DNA of 62,776 bases, taken from the NCBI GenBank assembly GCA_050184225.1, contig JBFXAN010000017.1, positions 1-62,776 on the forward strand, in the 5' to 3' direction. Source of the DNA: JBFXAN01 sp050184225 (GTDB lineage: Bacteria > Chloroflexota > Dehalococcoidia > CAUJGQ01). The translations under genes were made by a program, and so were the position numbers. Positions 8,580-16,674 of this stretch are shown piece after piece (positions within the stretch are counted from its first letter, which is position 1; each line of letters starts with the position of its first letter). The notes beneath the pieces were generated by a model. That model made no database searches. It had not been told where the DNA came from and saw only the letters and a program-made list of their open reading frames with translations.

Positions 8580-9089
8580 TTACGTGGTCGTTGGCGTTCG
8601 TGTCTGCTGTTCCCAGCTGAGCACGTCGCCTTCGGGAAGGCCGGCGAGGCCGAGGCGCGCGAGCATGTGGAGCAGCTCGGCGCGGTGAAAGTGGTCGTGC
8701 GTCAGCACATGGGCGATGGCGCCGCCGTAGGTCTTTTCTCGCGGCGGATCGTCGAGGCGATCGATCCATAGGTCATCCAGCCGTCCCTCGGCCGCGATCC
8801 GTTCGGCGAGGGCACGAAAGCCTGCCATCGCCGCGTCGTGTCGCCTCAGCAGTTCGGCGGCAGATGGAGGATGGTCATCTGCCCCCTCGCGTTCCGGGAT
8901 TGGGCCGTCCACCATCAGCGCGGTCCAGACCTCGATGTTGCCGACAGTGTGCCGGAGCGTCGCGCGAACGCTGCCGAGCCCTACGTCGAAGGGCTGATCG
9001 AGCTGTTCATCGGACAGTTCGAGGCAGCGCGACAGAAGCTGGTGTCCGGTCCAGGCATCATGGCCGAGCAGACGGAGGAGGATATCCAT
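8580..9089 (-). CDS. DinB-family metal-binding four-helix protein
   Basis: A 169-aa DinB/YfiT-type four-helix bundle. The metal triad is visible as a His near residue 48 (RHTVGNIEVW) and HxxxH near 131-135 (LTHDHFHRAELL). Members are thiol-dependent transferases or proteins of unknown function. The ATG directly follows the TAA of the upstream gene (zero bases between), so the two are translationally coupled. The C-terminus ends 2 bases from the family B repeat. Confidence 0.85.
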   Translation of the reverse strand: MDILLRLLGHDAWTGHQLLSRCLELSDEQLDQPFDVGLGSVRATLRHTVGNIEVWTALMVDGPIPEREGADDHPPSAAELLRRHDAAMAGFRALAERIAAEGRLDDLWIDRLDDPPREKTYGGAIAHVLTHDHFHRAELLHMLARLGLAGLPEGDVLSWEQQTRTPTTT

Positions 9090-9542
9090 TTAGCGGCCTC
9101 GTTCTCCCCGCCAGCGCGTGATCCATTCCGTATGCTCTGCCTCATGCGTGCTGCGGAGCCCCGCTTCGCCGTAAAGCGACCCATCCAGTCCACGCGCGGT
9201 CGCGGAGGCGATCGCGTCCTGCACGCGCTGTCCCGTGGTCGCGAGCTCCCATCGCGCCTGCTCAGGCGTCAGGTCGCGGCGCAGAGTATAACCCAGGTCA
9301 TTGTAGGTTTCTTCATGACCGCGAACCATCCGCCAAGCAGAGTCGTAACCGGCGGAGATGCGCGCGATCTCGGCGGCACGGATCTCATCCCAGAGCGAGA
9401 GGTGCACCAGGTGGTCCTTGACCGACCAGCCGTCGAGCGAGGGCTCGGTCATCGTCTCATCGCTGAGGCCATCGATCGCGGCGAGCAGGTCCGCACGCAT
9501 CTGCCGGTAATACCGGAGCAGTGCATCTCGATCCTCGGCCAT
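9090..9542 (-). CDS. DinB-superfamily protein (second member of pair)
   Basis: A 150-aa helical protein of the DinB superfamily (DUF664/ClbS-like). It has the His in DHLVHLSLWDE and a C-terminal HEAEHTEWI, but is clearly different from its downstream neighbour. The start at 9542 is set by GAGGAGAG upstream; the open frame extends to 9659. It is the first gene of the two-gene minus-strand operon. Substrate unknown. Confidence 0.8.
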   Translation of the reverse strand: MAEDRDALLRYYRQMRADLLAAIDGLSDETMTEPSLDGWSVKDHLVHLSLWDEIRAAEIARISAGYDSAWRMVRGHEETYNDLGYTLRRDLTPEQARWELATTGQRVQDAIASATARGLDGSLYGEAGLRSTHEAEHTEWITRWRGERGR

Positions 9543-9676
9543 GGCTCTCTCCTCTTCGGATGATGGCGGACAACGGCAAGAATAGCACCTCCGCATCGGG
9601 CGATCGCCTGCCGTACGTCCGGTCTGTTGGTTCAAGATCACTTGGCCGGCGGCCGGCACGTGGTAGTCTGAACCAC

Positions 9677-9766
9677 ATGACGCGCATCGGCACGGTTCTC
9701 ACGCACAGCACTACCACGCTCCCCCTGCGGGTGGAGCGGAGGATTGCCGGCGCATCCCCACACTAA
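9677..9766 (+). CDS. Possible 29-aa leader peptide
   Basis: An ATG ORF of 29 codons ending in TAA, beginning MTRIGTVLTHSTTT. It contains three consecutive Thr codons and an internal hairpin (CGCTCC ... GGAGCG). It is followed 23 bases later by a perfect terminator hairpin and then the methyltransferase, the arrangement of a transcription attenuator. There is no strong ribosome binding site. No homology is claimed. Confidence 0.35.
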   Translation: MTRIGTVLTHSTTTLPLRVERRIAGASPH

Positions 9767-9789
9767 CGCTCCATCGAAACACTCGCAGG

Positions 9790-9824
9790 CAGGCAGAGGC
9801 GCAGGTCTCTGCCTGTTTGTTTGT
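9790..9824 (+). terminator. Intrinsic terminator/attenuator upstream of methyltransferase
   Basis: A perfect 9-bp stem (CAGGCAGAG / CTCTGCCTG) with an 8-base loop followed by TTTGTTTGT. It ends 26 bases before the methyltransferase ATG, so it must be read through or prevented from forming for that gene to be expressed from an upstream promoter. Confidence 0.6.
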
Positions 9825-9850
9825 CCATGATCGGAGCAGGGAGACAGACG

Positions 9851-10618
9851 ATGACGACAACCGGCGCGCAGGCATGGGTGGCGGACCTCTACGACGACTA
9901 TGTGACGGCGACCGCCGACATTCCCTTCTTCCTGGAGGCGGCGCGGGGGGTGGCCGGCCCGGTGCTGGAACTGATGGCGGGCACGGGCCGGATCTCACTG
10001 CCACTGGCCGAGGCGGGCGTGCACCTGACCTGCGTCGATCTCTCCGGGTCGATGCTGGCGCGTCTCCGGGCGAAGCTGGCGGCGGGGGGACTGCGGGCCA
10101 CGGTGTGCGAGATGGATGTCGCCCGGCTCGATCTGGCCGAGCGTGCGTTTCCCTTGATCCTGCTGCCGTTCCAGTCCTTCGGGGAACTGCTCGACCCACA
10201 GGACCAGCGGTCCGCGCTCGACCGGATCGCCACCCATCTGGCGGATGAGGGTCGATTCATCTGCACGCTCCACAATCCACGGGTACGGCGGCGCACAGTC
10301 GACGGACAGCTCCGGCTGCTAGGGACGGTGCCGCTCAGCCGCCGTGCGGGGACGCTGCTGCTCTGGTCGGTTCAACAATCGGACGCTGGCAGTTCAGTGG
10401 TCCGTGCGGGTCAGATCTACGAGGTGTATGACCGGGACGGTCGGCTGGAAGAGAAGCGATGGTTAGACGTGCGCTTCCGGCTGGTGGAGCCGGCCGAGTT
10501 TCGGAGCATGGCGGAGAGGGCGGGGTTTCGTGTAGCGGCACTCTACGGCAACTACGACCGCACCCCGTTCGACGAGGAACAGAGTCCATACATGATCTGG
10601 GTGCTGGAACGATCGTAG
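9851..10618 (+). CDS. Class I SAM-dependent methyltransferase
   Basis: A 255-aa Rossmann-fold methyltransferase. Motif I is VLELMAGTGRISLPLA (residues ~38-53), followed by CVDLSGSML (motif II) and a motif IV-like FPLILLPFQSFGEL. The C-terminal half is a beta-rich substrate segment. The substrate cannot be inferred. The ATG at 9851 follows AGGGAGA; an upstream in-frame start at 9821 would lie inside the terminator region and is less likely. The gene is convergent with the MFS gene downstream. Confidence 0.88.
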   Translation: MTTTGAQAWVADLYDDYVTATADIPFFLEAARGVAGPVLELMAGTGRISLPLAEAGVHLTCVDLSGSMLARLRAKLAAGGLRATVCEMDVARLDLAERAFPLILLPFQSFGELLDPQDQRSALDRIATHLADEGRFICTLHNPRVRRRTVDGQLRLLGTVPLSRRAGTLLLWSVQQSDAGSSVVRAGQIYEVYDRDGRLEEKRWLDVRFRLVEPAEFRSMAERAGFRVAALYGNYDRTPFDEEQSPYMIWVLERS

Positions 10619-10645
10619 ACGCGGCCGTCCGGGGTACGGTGCGAT

Positions 10646-11965
10646 CTACAGCTCGCGCATACTCTTGACGCGAACGAGTGCCAGCAAGGCGACGGCCGCG
10701 ATCAGCACGCCCATGATTGCGACGGTCGCCGGGGCGCCGATCAGCGCTGCGATCGCACCGGCCGCAAAACTCCCGGCGGGGACCAACCCGACGTTGAGCA
10801 TATAGACGCTCTGCACGCGGCCGCGCATCGCGTCCGTGGTGATCGTCTGGAGTTGCGTCTGATTGAGCGTGCTATAGCCCATCTGCGCCGCACCCACACC
10901 GATCAAGACGAGGAGGGCCAGGGGTAGCCAGGCGATCTGGCTGTAGAGGACCAACGTCACCCCGAGCGCGCCGAGCGACAGCAGTTGCATCAGTCCCTTG
11001 CGCTGGAAGTCGCCGGCACTGGCAACGGCGAGCGTCGCCAGGAAGGAGCCGAGCCCGGCGAAGCCGATCAGGATGCCCAGCCCGCCCGGTCCGATGTCGT
11101 AGATGTCGGCGGCGAAGATCGGCAGCAACGTCTGATACGGCATGCCGAGCAGCATCGGCACCAGGCCGAGCACCAGCAGCATGCCGACCACCGGCGTGGC
11201 ACGGATATAGCGGAATCCTTCGACCATGCTCCCCCAGGCGCTCAGCGTGCGGCCGCCGGGCGGCGCGGCGATCGGCGGCACCCGCATCGCCGCGAGCATC
11301 GCCACGACCACCAGATAGAGCGCCGCCTGCACGAGGAAGGTGCCGCCGCCGCCGATCGCCGCGAGCAGAAAGCCGCCGATCGCCGGTCCGACGGTGCGGG
11401 TGATGTTGAAGGCGGCGGAGGAAAGCGCGACGGCGTTGAGCAATTCCGAACGCGGTACGAGCGCCGGTACGATCGACTGGCGCACGGGCATCGTCAGCGA
11501 CCAACCGGCGCCGGAGACGAAGGTGAAGACAAAGAGATGCCAGACGGCAACCCGATCGGCGAGGAACAGCAGGCCCATGATCAGGGTGACGGCAAAGATG
11601 TACCACTGGGTCCAGAGCATCAGCCGGCGACGGTCGACCCGATCGGCCAGCACGCCGCCGATCAAGCTGGTGAAGAGGAACGGCAGGAAGCGGACGCCGT
11701 TGATCAGGCCGAGCATGAAGGCGGAGCCGGTCATCTCGAAGACGATCCAGCTCAAGACCACCTGCTGGAGCCACTGGCCGGTGGACATGACAACGGTGCC
11801 CACCCACAGCAACCGATAGTCACGATGGCGGAGTGAGGCGAAGGTCTTGAACCGGCCCGTGGTCGGTCGAACGACGGTCGCCGGATGGCCGGCGGCGGGC
11901 GCTTCGACGGGGGACGCCGCATCCTGTGACTTGAGCGTCAACCGGGCTCTCCCAGACCATGACAC
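10646..11965 (-). CDS. MFS transporter (MFS_3/EntS-like exporter)
   Basis: A 439-aa integral membrane protein with about 12 predicted helices. After a ~40-residue cytoplasmic head it begins FASLRHRDYRLLWVG, the entry motif of the MFS_3 (EntS-type) exporters, and has the loop 2-3 motif ADRVDRRRLMLW. It is divergent from a MarR regulator across a 108-base gap, the usual arrangement of a drug or metabolite exporter with its repressor. The start is a GTG at 11965 without a convincing ribosome binding site; a later start is possible. Confidence 0.88.
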   Translation of the reverse strand: MSWSGRARLTLKSQDAASPVEAPAAGHPATVVRPTTGRFKTFASLRHRDYRLLWVGTVVMSTGQWLQQVVLSWIVFEMTGSAFMLGLINGVRFLPFLFTSLIGGVLADRVDRRRLMLWTQWYIFAVTLIMGLLFLADRVAVWHLFVFTFVSGAGWSLTMPVRQSIVPALVPRSELLNAVALSSAAFNITRTVGPAIGGFLLAAIGGGGTFLVQAALYLVVVAMLAAMRVPPIAAPPGGRTLSAWGSMVEGFRYIRATPVVGMLLVLGLVPMLLGMPYQTLLPIFAADIYDIGPGGLGILIGFAGLGSFLATLAVASAGDFQRKGLMQLLSLGALGVTLVLYSQIAWLPLALLVLIGVGAAQMGYSTLNQTQLQTITTDAMRGRVQSVYMLNVGLVPAGSFAAGAIAALIGAPATVAIMGVLIAAVALLALVRVKSMREL

Positions 11966-11985
11966 GGGACGGTCATGGTAGCTGA

Positions 11986-12020
11986 ATTTAGCATTGATTA
12001 ACGGTACAGTATGGCTAAAT
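11986..12020. promoter_or_regulatory. Candidate MarR operator (inverted repeat)
   Basis: ATTTAGC at 11986 and GCTAAAT at 12014 form an inverted repeat with a 21-base spacer, in an AT-rich patch between the divergent MFS and MarR genes. This is where a MarR dimer would repress both. No consensus was tested. Confidence 0.4.
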
Positions 12021-12073
12021 CGTCCCGCAAGATGGCCGGATCGCGGGACAACGGTCAGCGGGAGGGGGCAGCC

Positions 12074-12535
12074 ATGAGCAAGCAGGATGACGATCGGATG
12101 GAGCGTGCTGTCACCGCGTTCGCGCGGGCGGCGGTCTTGCTCGACGGTCCCCGCCTACACGCCTGGGACGAGCGGGGGCTGTCGCTGCCCCAGCTTCGCA
12201 TCCTCTTCTGGGTGCGGCAATCACCGGGCATCGGCGTGAAGGATCTCGCCTCCGCGCTCGGCGTCAGCGCGAGTAACATCACGCAGCAGGTGGAGAAGCT
12301 GGTGACCCGCGGCCTGATGTCGCGCGTGGAGCGCGAGGCGAACCGCCGGTACGTCTCGCTCACGCTCACCGCCGACGGCGAGCAGATGGCGGGTGAGTAC
12401 TCGGTGACAGCGCGCAGCTACCTGCGCCGCGCGCTCGCCGGGTTGGACGCCGCCGACCTCGACCTGCTCACCGACCTGCTCACGCGCGTCGTCGAGCAGG
12501 CGCCGGACCCGGTGCTCCTGCCCTCATCCTCGTGA
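12074..12535 (+). CDS. MarR-family transcriptional regulator
   Basis: A 153-aa winged-helix regulator. The HTH region covers GIGVKDLASALGVSASNITQ and the wing follows (RVEREANRRYVSLTLT). Flanking helices form the dimer interface. It probably represses the divergent MFS exporter and itself, with ligand release. The start at 12074 follows GGGAGGGGG; an in-frame ATG at 12011 lies within the candidate operator and is not favoured. Confidence 0.9.
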   Translation: MSKQDDDRMERAVTAFARAAVLLDGPRLHAWDERGLSLPQLRILFWVRQSPGIGVKDLASALGVSASNITQQVEKLVTRGLMSRVEREANRRYVSLTLTADGEQMAGEYSVTARSYLRRALAGLDAADLDLLTDLLTRVVEQAPDPVLLPSSS

Positions 12536-12566
12536 GCGCGCGGGCCGTTCCCGCGGCCTGGATCGG

Positions 12567-13064
12567 CTACCCGGCATAGCGCCAGACGCGACCCTCCGCC
12601 GGTTCATCCGCGAGCGTGAACTGCGGCAGCGCCACCTCGTCGTCGAGCGGCTGAAAGACGGCGTGCACCCGCTTGCCGATGGCGACGTTTGCCTCCGCCT
12701 CCGGCCGGAACTCGTCGGTGACAAGGTTGGCGATCACCCGCAGACCTTCGTCCGACGTCGGCACCCCCCGTTGCTCGTCCAACTCGACCAACACCACCGG
12801 ATACGGCACCCAGTCCGCGAAACCCGGCTGAATCGCCTGCGTGACGATCTCGTAGCTATGGATCGTCCCCCGCCCGCTCACCTCACTCCACTCGAAGTCG
12901 AGCGAGTTGCACCACGGACAGGCAGCGCCCGGCGGATAGCGCAGCAGATTGCAATCGTTGCACTGCTTGAGCACCATCCGCCCCTGCCGTGCCGCCTCGA
13001 AATAGGGCCGGATCTCATGGTCCGCCGCCGGCATGATCAGGTTCATCCCTCTGTATTCAGGCAT
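12567..13064 (-). CDS. DUF35 OB-fold/zinc-ribbon protein, partner of the 13548 thiolase
   Basis: A 165-aa DUF35 protein with a helical head, a zinc ribbon (CNDC near residue 37, CPWC near 51) and an OB fold (SGRGTIHSYEIV). It should pair with the thiolase at 13548, but the two are separated here by the inverted-repeat unit carrying the four-helix-bundle gene, whereas the equivalent pair at 5964/7153 is 10 bases apart. AAGGAG lies 8 bases before the ATG at 13064. Confidence 0.9.
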   Translation of the reverse strand: MPEYRGMNLIMPAADHEIRPYFEAARQGRMVLKQCNDCNLLRYPPGAACPWCNSLDFEWSEVSGRGTIHSYEIVTQAIQPGFADWVPYPVVLVELDEQRGVPTSDEGLRVIANLVTDEFRPEAEANVAIGKRVHAVFQPLDDEVALPQFTLADEPAEGRVWRYAG

Positions 13065-13085
13065 CGGTGCGCTCCTTCGTCGCGC

Positions 13086-13542
13086 GGCAATGGGCAATCG
13101 GCAGTCGGCAATGGGGAGTCACGACCTCTGCAGTGATCGGTAAAGTGAACGGAGTAATCGGCCGGTGCGATCCGCCCGCGACAAGATTGGGTCTAACTGT
13201 TCGGTCGTGACTATTCCTACTCGTGACGCAAGAATCAGATGCGTTTCGAGTTCCTTGAGACTACCCTGAGCGATGCGAAGATGATGCACATAGTCGCCGC
13301 GGTTGTCACGTCCATACCCCTCCGCAATGTTTGCAGGGACAGAAGCCGACGCCCGCCGAATTTGGCTTGTCAAACCAAATAATTCATCTCGCGGAAAACC
13401 ACGGGTCAGGCCATAGCAATCCACCGCCAGGTCCATCGCAATCTTCCACACGTCGAGATCGTAGTAAGACGCGATTGATGCCGAGCGCTGGTAGCGACCG
13501 TTTACTTGCTCCCCCATTGCCGATTGCCCATTGCCCATTGCC
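13086..13542. repeat. Family D inverted-repeat unit with four-helix-bundle cargo
   Basis: The left end (13086-13120) is built from GGCAATGGG / GGCAATCGG / GGCAGTCGG units and the right end (13511-13542) is the same in inverted orientation (CCCCCATTGCCGATTGCCC...). The interior is one gene (13119-13517). The unit sits between a thiolase and its DUF35 partner. An empty version of the same ends is at 39543-39668 and a fragment lies inside a CaiB gene at 18134. Confidence 0.8.
13119..13517 (-). CDS. Four-helix-bundle protein (23S rRNA intervening-sequence/Avd-like family)
   Basis: A 132-aa (139 if started at 13538) helical protein with the family signatures YYDLDVWKIAMDLAVDCY, LTSQIRRASASVPANIAEG and KELETHLILASR. 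Family members were first found in intervening sequences of 23S rRNA genes and are structural relatives of the Avd protein of diversity-generating retroelements; in general their function is unknown and they probably bind nucleic acid. Here the first residues (MGNGQSAMG if the upstream start is used) are encoded by the family D repeat itself, and the stop codon touches the other repeat arm. The gene and repeats look like one unit. Confidence 0.85.
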   Translation of the reverse strand: MGEQVNGRYQRSASIASYYDLDVWKIAMDLAVDCYGLTRGFPRDELFGLTSQIRRASASVPANIAEGYGRDNRGDYVHHLRIAQGSLKELETHLILASRVGIVTTEQLDPILSRADRTGRLLRSLYRSLQRS

Positions 13543-13547
13543 GGTTC

Positions 13548-14765
13548 CTACTGATTCGCGAGGATCAAGGCGCTGCCGGTCGCGGGCATCGCCCAGCCGA
13601 GGTTCATCGTGATCTTGGGGTCGCGGACCTGGCGGCAGCCGCCCTCGCGGTAGTCGTAGGTGTGGTTGCGGTTCTGCCAGTCGGGGCAGTAGTCGTCGGC
13701 CATGCCGCGAAGCTGGCGAACGTTCTCGATCACCATGCTCATGCCGTGGGTGTAGCCCTCACAGAGGTGGCCGCCGCTGGTGTTGTTGGGACGGGCGCCG
13801 CCCAGTTCGATGATGCCGCTGGCGACGTATTCACCGCCCTGGCCCTTCGGACAGAAGCCGTACTCCTCGAGCTGGAGCATCGTCGTGAAGGTGAAGGCGT
13901 CATAGCTGCCGGTGATGTCGACATCCTCCGGCGTGATCCCCGCCTGACCGAAGACGATGTCCTTGGCGTAGTAGCCGGCCACCCGCGAGATCGGGCCATG
14001 CGCCCAGTGCCAATCGACGCGCGGCTTCGAGACGCGGCCGGCGACACCAAGGATGCGCGCGGGCGTATGGCGGAGGTCGCGGGCACGCTCCAGCGAGGTA
14101 ACGATGATCGACGTGGCGTTATCCGTCTCCAGGCAGCAGTCGAGCAGGTGGAGCGGTTTGACGATCCAGCGCGAGTTGATCACGTCCTCGATCGTCACCC
14201 GCCGCTTCTGGAGCGCCTTCGGGTTGTTGGATGCGTGCTTGGCGTGGGCGACCTTGACCGCCGCGAGCTGCTCGCTGGTGGAGCCGTAGTCGTACATGTG
14301 CCGCATGAACGACGGCGCAAAGCTCTGGGCCGCGCTCATCTGACCGTACGGGCGGGTCAACAGCTCGCTGCCGCCAACCGGCGACGCCGCCCGCACGCCG
14401 GTGGCGCCGATGCGGACACCGGAGTACCCGTTCATCGAGCGGAAGATAGCGACCGTGTTGCACATCCCCGCTTCGATCACGCCGATGGCGATGCCGATCA
14501 ACGCCTCGGTACTCGAGCCGCCGCCGGAGCAGTCCATATAGAAGTTCAACCGGATCCCAAGGTCCGAGGCGAGCGCCGGCGATGCGGTCGAGTCATTACC
14601 GTGATAGGAGAGCATCCCGTCGATGCCGTTCCGGTCGAGCCCGGCATCGCGCATCGCCGCCCGCAGCGCCTCAACCCCGAGGGATCGCGTGCTGCGTCCC
14701 GACCCGCGCGAGTACTCCGTCTCGCCAACGCCGACGATCGCGTACTTGCCGCTGAGATTGGTCAT
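13548..14765 (-). CDS. SCP2/lipid-transfer-type thiolase (Cys present)
   Basis: A 405-aa thiolase-fold protein, paralogous to 5964. The nucleophile Cys79 is present in MDCSGGGSS, but the C-terminal GHP motif is changed to GYTHG (Tyr338 at the His position), as in its paralogue. It may therefore be a thiolase with altered chemistry or an acyl-CoA-binding aldolase-type enzyme. AAGGAG is 6 bases before the ATG at 14765; a TTG two codons upstream is ignored. It belongs to a minus-strand operon with the dehydratase pair at 14849-15732 and the DUF35 gene at 12567. Confidence 0.87.
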   Translation of the reverse strand: MTNLSGKYAIVGVGETEYSRGSGRSTRSLGVEALRAAMRDAGLDRNGIDGMLSYHGNDSTASPALASDLGIRLNFYMDCSGGGSSTEALIGIAIGVIEAGMCNTVAIFRSMNGYSGVRIGATGVRAASPVGGSELLTRPYGQMSAAQSFAPSFMRHMYDYGSTSEQLAAVKVAHAKHASNNPKALQKRRVTIEDVINSRWIVKPLHLLDCCLETDNATSIIVTSLERARDLRHTPARILGVAGRVSKPRVDWHWAHGPISRVAGYYAKDIVFGQAGITPEDVDITGSYDAFTFTTMLQLEEYGFCPKGQGGEYVASGIIELGGARPNNTSGGHLCEGYTHGMSMVIENVRQLRGMADDYCPDWQNRNHTYDYREGGCRQVRDPKITMNLGWAMPATGSALILANQ

Positions 14766-14777
14766 ATGCAACTCCTT

Positions 14778-14841
14778 ACGGACCCCTCCCCCGGCCCCTC
14801 TCCGCGCGCCAGCGGGGGGAGGGGCCGGGGGAGGGGTCCGT
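14778..14841. repeat. Family C palindromic repeat (copy C1)
   Basis: A nearly perfect palindrome, ACGGACCCCTCCCCC ... GGGGGAGGGGTCCGT, with a CTCTCCGCGCGCCAGCGGGG centre, between the MaoC-like gene and the thiolase. A left-truncated copy is at 38471. Confidence 0.85.
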
Positions 14842-14848
14842 CAGTCAC

Positions 14849-15274
14849 TCAGCTCCGGCTCGGCAACACAACTTGGACGTTGCTGCGTACACTCGGGTCG
14901 CCGTCCGCCAGTGTCACCACTTCCAGCTCGATGACCTTTGTGCCGCCCTCCTCCCGCTTGTCCACCACCCGGCCCATCAGCACGATTGGCCGTCCGGCGA
15001 CATCCGGCCGCCGGAAGACCGCCCGCAGGCTCAAGAGGCGACCCTCCAAGCCCGCCCAGTCGCTCACATACTGCGTCATCCAGGCGAGCTTGAGGTTCCC
15101 CGGGACCAACGCCCCGCCGATGCCCAGCCGCCGGCCCGCCTCCGCGTCCGCGAAGGCGGGATTGGTTGGGTTATCCCGCCCGAAGAACTCGACGGCGAGA
15201 TCCTCGGTCGGAAGCTTCTCCACCGGAGCGAGCTCTTCATCGACCTGGACATCCTCGAAATATCGCTGCATCAT
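14849..15274 (-). CDS. MaoC-like hot-dog dehydratase subunit
   Basis: A 141-aa hot-dog-fold protein (RYFEDVQVDEEL at the N-terminus, PGNLKLAWMTQYVSDW helix, then the VLMGRVVDKREE sheet). In (R)-specific enoyl-CoA hydratases the active site is made by MaoC-type subunits, sometimes with a catalytically bare partner. The ATG overlaps the stop of the upstream gene by 4 bases (ATGA), so the two are made in step and are likely subunits of one heteromeric hydratase acting on acyl-CoA. The classical Asp...His dyad is not obvious: Asn-Pro-Thr-Asn (DNPTNPAF) stands near its place. Confidence 0.8.
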   Translation of the reverse strand: MMQRYFEDVQVDEELAPVEKLPTEDLAVEFFGRDNPTNPAFADAEAGRRLGIGGALVPGNLKLAWMTQYVSDWAGLEGRLLSLRAVFRRPDVAGRPIVLMGRVVDKREEGGTKVIELEVVTLADGDPSVRSNVQVVLPSRS

Positions 15275-15732
15275 CCACGCTCCTGTAGACCCGCCGGGTC
15301 AAATTGGGTGACGGTCACGAGCACCGCCCCGACCGGCTCGCCGGCGGCGTCAGTGAAGTCGGTTGCGGTCGTGACGAGCACGCTGTAGCCGTAGCGGCCG
15401 CCCAACCGGTCACGCAGGTCGATCACCTGGCTCACCGCCGTCAGCTCCTCGCCGATGCGGAAGGGGCGATGGAAGCGCCACTCCTGCGTGGTGAGGATGG
15501 CGTTGGGCAGGATCTGGGGGGTCATGCCGCGCCGGGGCGCTCCCTGGAACATGGCGATGACATAGGGTGGGGCGACGTCGGTGCCCTCGGCCCAGCGGGG
15601 ATCGGCATCGTCCAGCACGCCACGAATCCGGCCGGCATCCTCGCCCTTCACCGTGACCGTGGTCGGCTCGCTTTTCCGTCCGATGAACGCTCGATGCTCG
15701 TCCGTGATCTTGCTTTGGATCTCTTCCGTCAT
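15271..15732 (-). CDS. FAS1-like/MaoC N-terminal dehydratase domain protein
   Basis: A 153-aa hot-dog protein of the MaoC-dehydratase N-terminal (FAS1-like) type, with FIGRKSEPTTVTV at the N-terminus, APPYVIAMFQG, and EWRFHRPFRIGEELTAVSQV in the central sheet. In mycobacterial and actinobacterial systems such subunits pair with a second hot-dog subunit to make an enoyl hydratase. It opens the operon with the MaoC-like gene, thiolase and DUF35; AGGAG precedes the ATG at 15732. Confidence 0.85.
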   Translation of the reverse strand: MTEEIQSKITDEHRAFIGRKSEPTTVTVKGEDAGRIRGVLDDADPRWAEGTDVAPPYVIAMFQGAPRRGMTPQILPNAILTTQEWRFHRPFRIGEELTAVSQVIDLRDRLGGRYGYSVLVTTATDFTDAAGEPVGAVLVTVTQFDPAGLQERG

Positions 15733-15909
15733 GGATAGCTCCTGTCCAGTGGGTTGGTGAGAGAGGCGTGGTGATCCCCCAAAGACATGAGTGGACCGGC
15801 GAGGGTTGCGCTCGGAGATTCACCCGCCGGTCATGCGACCGGCGATACGAAACATCAGGCCGAACGATACCAGAGCATGCGGATGAGCGCGAACCCGCCG
15901 GCGTTCAGG

Positions 15910-16674
15910 CTAGCGCAGGCGCAGCACGCTACCGGGGAAAATCGTCGCGTTCCAGGGAATGCCGTTGAGCTGGCTCAGCGCGGCCGGGTTGAGGCCATAG
16001 CGGGCGGCGATCGTCGAGATGCTTTCGCCACTTTGGACGACATGCGTCGCCGGGGGTGACGGAGCCGGCGCAGGTGCGGGCGTCGGTGGTGCGGTCATCG
16101 CCGGCGCCGTTGTCGATACCGCGATGCGCGTCGCCGGCGTCACGGCCGCGGCGGGAGTGGATTCCGGCGTCACGACGATCGCGGTCGCGACGAGCGGTCG
16201 TGTCAACGCCGGTGACGGGGAGGACACTGATGCATGCGGCGGTTGATCCGTACTGACGGCGGTCGCGGCCACCGCTTCGCGCGGATCGGCCGTCCCGCTG
16301 CTGGTGAATAGCCTGACAGCAAGGAGCGCCACCACAATCGCGAGCAGTGTCGTTCCGACAACCAACGGCACCACCGGCACACGGCGATGCGGGCGGACAG
16401 GCGGCTCGTCGAAGGTGCCCTGAAAGATCGGACAGGATTCGTACCGCTGCGAGAGACAGAGCATGCTCTGCACGTCGGGCGGGATCGATCGGGGGCGTGG
16501 CGTCCGGCGGCAGCGATGCGCATCGGAGACAAAGGTGCATCGTGAGGCGGAGTCGTCCGCCAGACCAACGTGCGGGCAGACGGCGCCGAAGGCCTGACCG
16601 TCGAGACCGGGCAACGGACGCATCACGGTGTGCCCAGCACCGTCGTCGCCGGACGCTGCCATCTCTGCGCTCAT
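15910..16674 (-). CDS. Membrane-anchored LysM protein with Cys-rich N-terminal motif
   Basis: A 254-aa protein in four parts: a cytosolic head with spaced Cys/His (CPHVGLADDSASRC, HRC, CLSQRYESCPIF, residues ~33-84), one transmembrane helix (~100-121, PLVVGTTLLAIVVALLAVRL), a long Pro/Ala/Thr/Ser linker and a C-terminal LysM domain (HVVQSGESISTIAARYGLN). LysM binds N-acetylglucosamine polymers, so the C-terminus should contact cell wall. The Cys motif with LysM recurs, to my recollection, in Chloroflexota; a metal site is a guess. No SCO-like enzyme domain is present, so a structural or sensor role is likely. Confidence 0.82.
   Translation of the reverse strand: MSAEMAASGDDGAGHTVMRPLPGLDGQAFGAVCPHVGLADDSASRCTFVSDAHRCRRTPRPRSIPPDVQSMLCLSQRYESCPIFQGTFDEPPVRPHRRVPVVPLVVGTTLLAIVVALLAVRLFTSSGTADPREAVAATAVSTDQPPHASVSSPSPALTRPLVATAIVVTPESTPAAAVTPATRIAVSTTAPAMTAPPTPAPAPAPSPPATHVVQSGESISTIAARYGLNPAALSQLNGIPWNATIFPGSVLRLR

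Larger units (their letters stand above)
9543..9850. other. Divergent intergenic region with leader elements
   Basis: This 308-base gap between the DinB operon and the methyltransferase holds a possible promoter (TTGGCC at 9642, 16-base spacer, TAGTCT at 9664), a 29-codon leader ORF and an intrinsic terminator, each listed separately. Confidence 0.4.

Noticed and set aside
14778..14841. Possible CRISPR-like or tandem array in the repeat families
   Set aside because: Copies are single, palindromic and scattered, with no regular spacers or cas genes.
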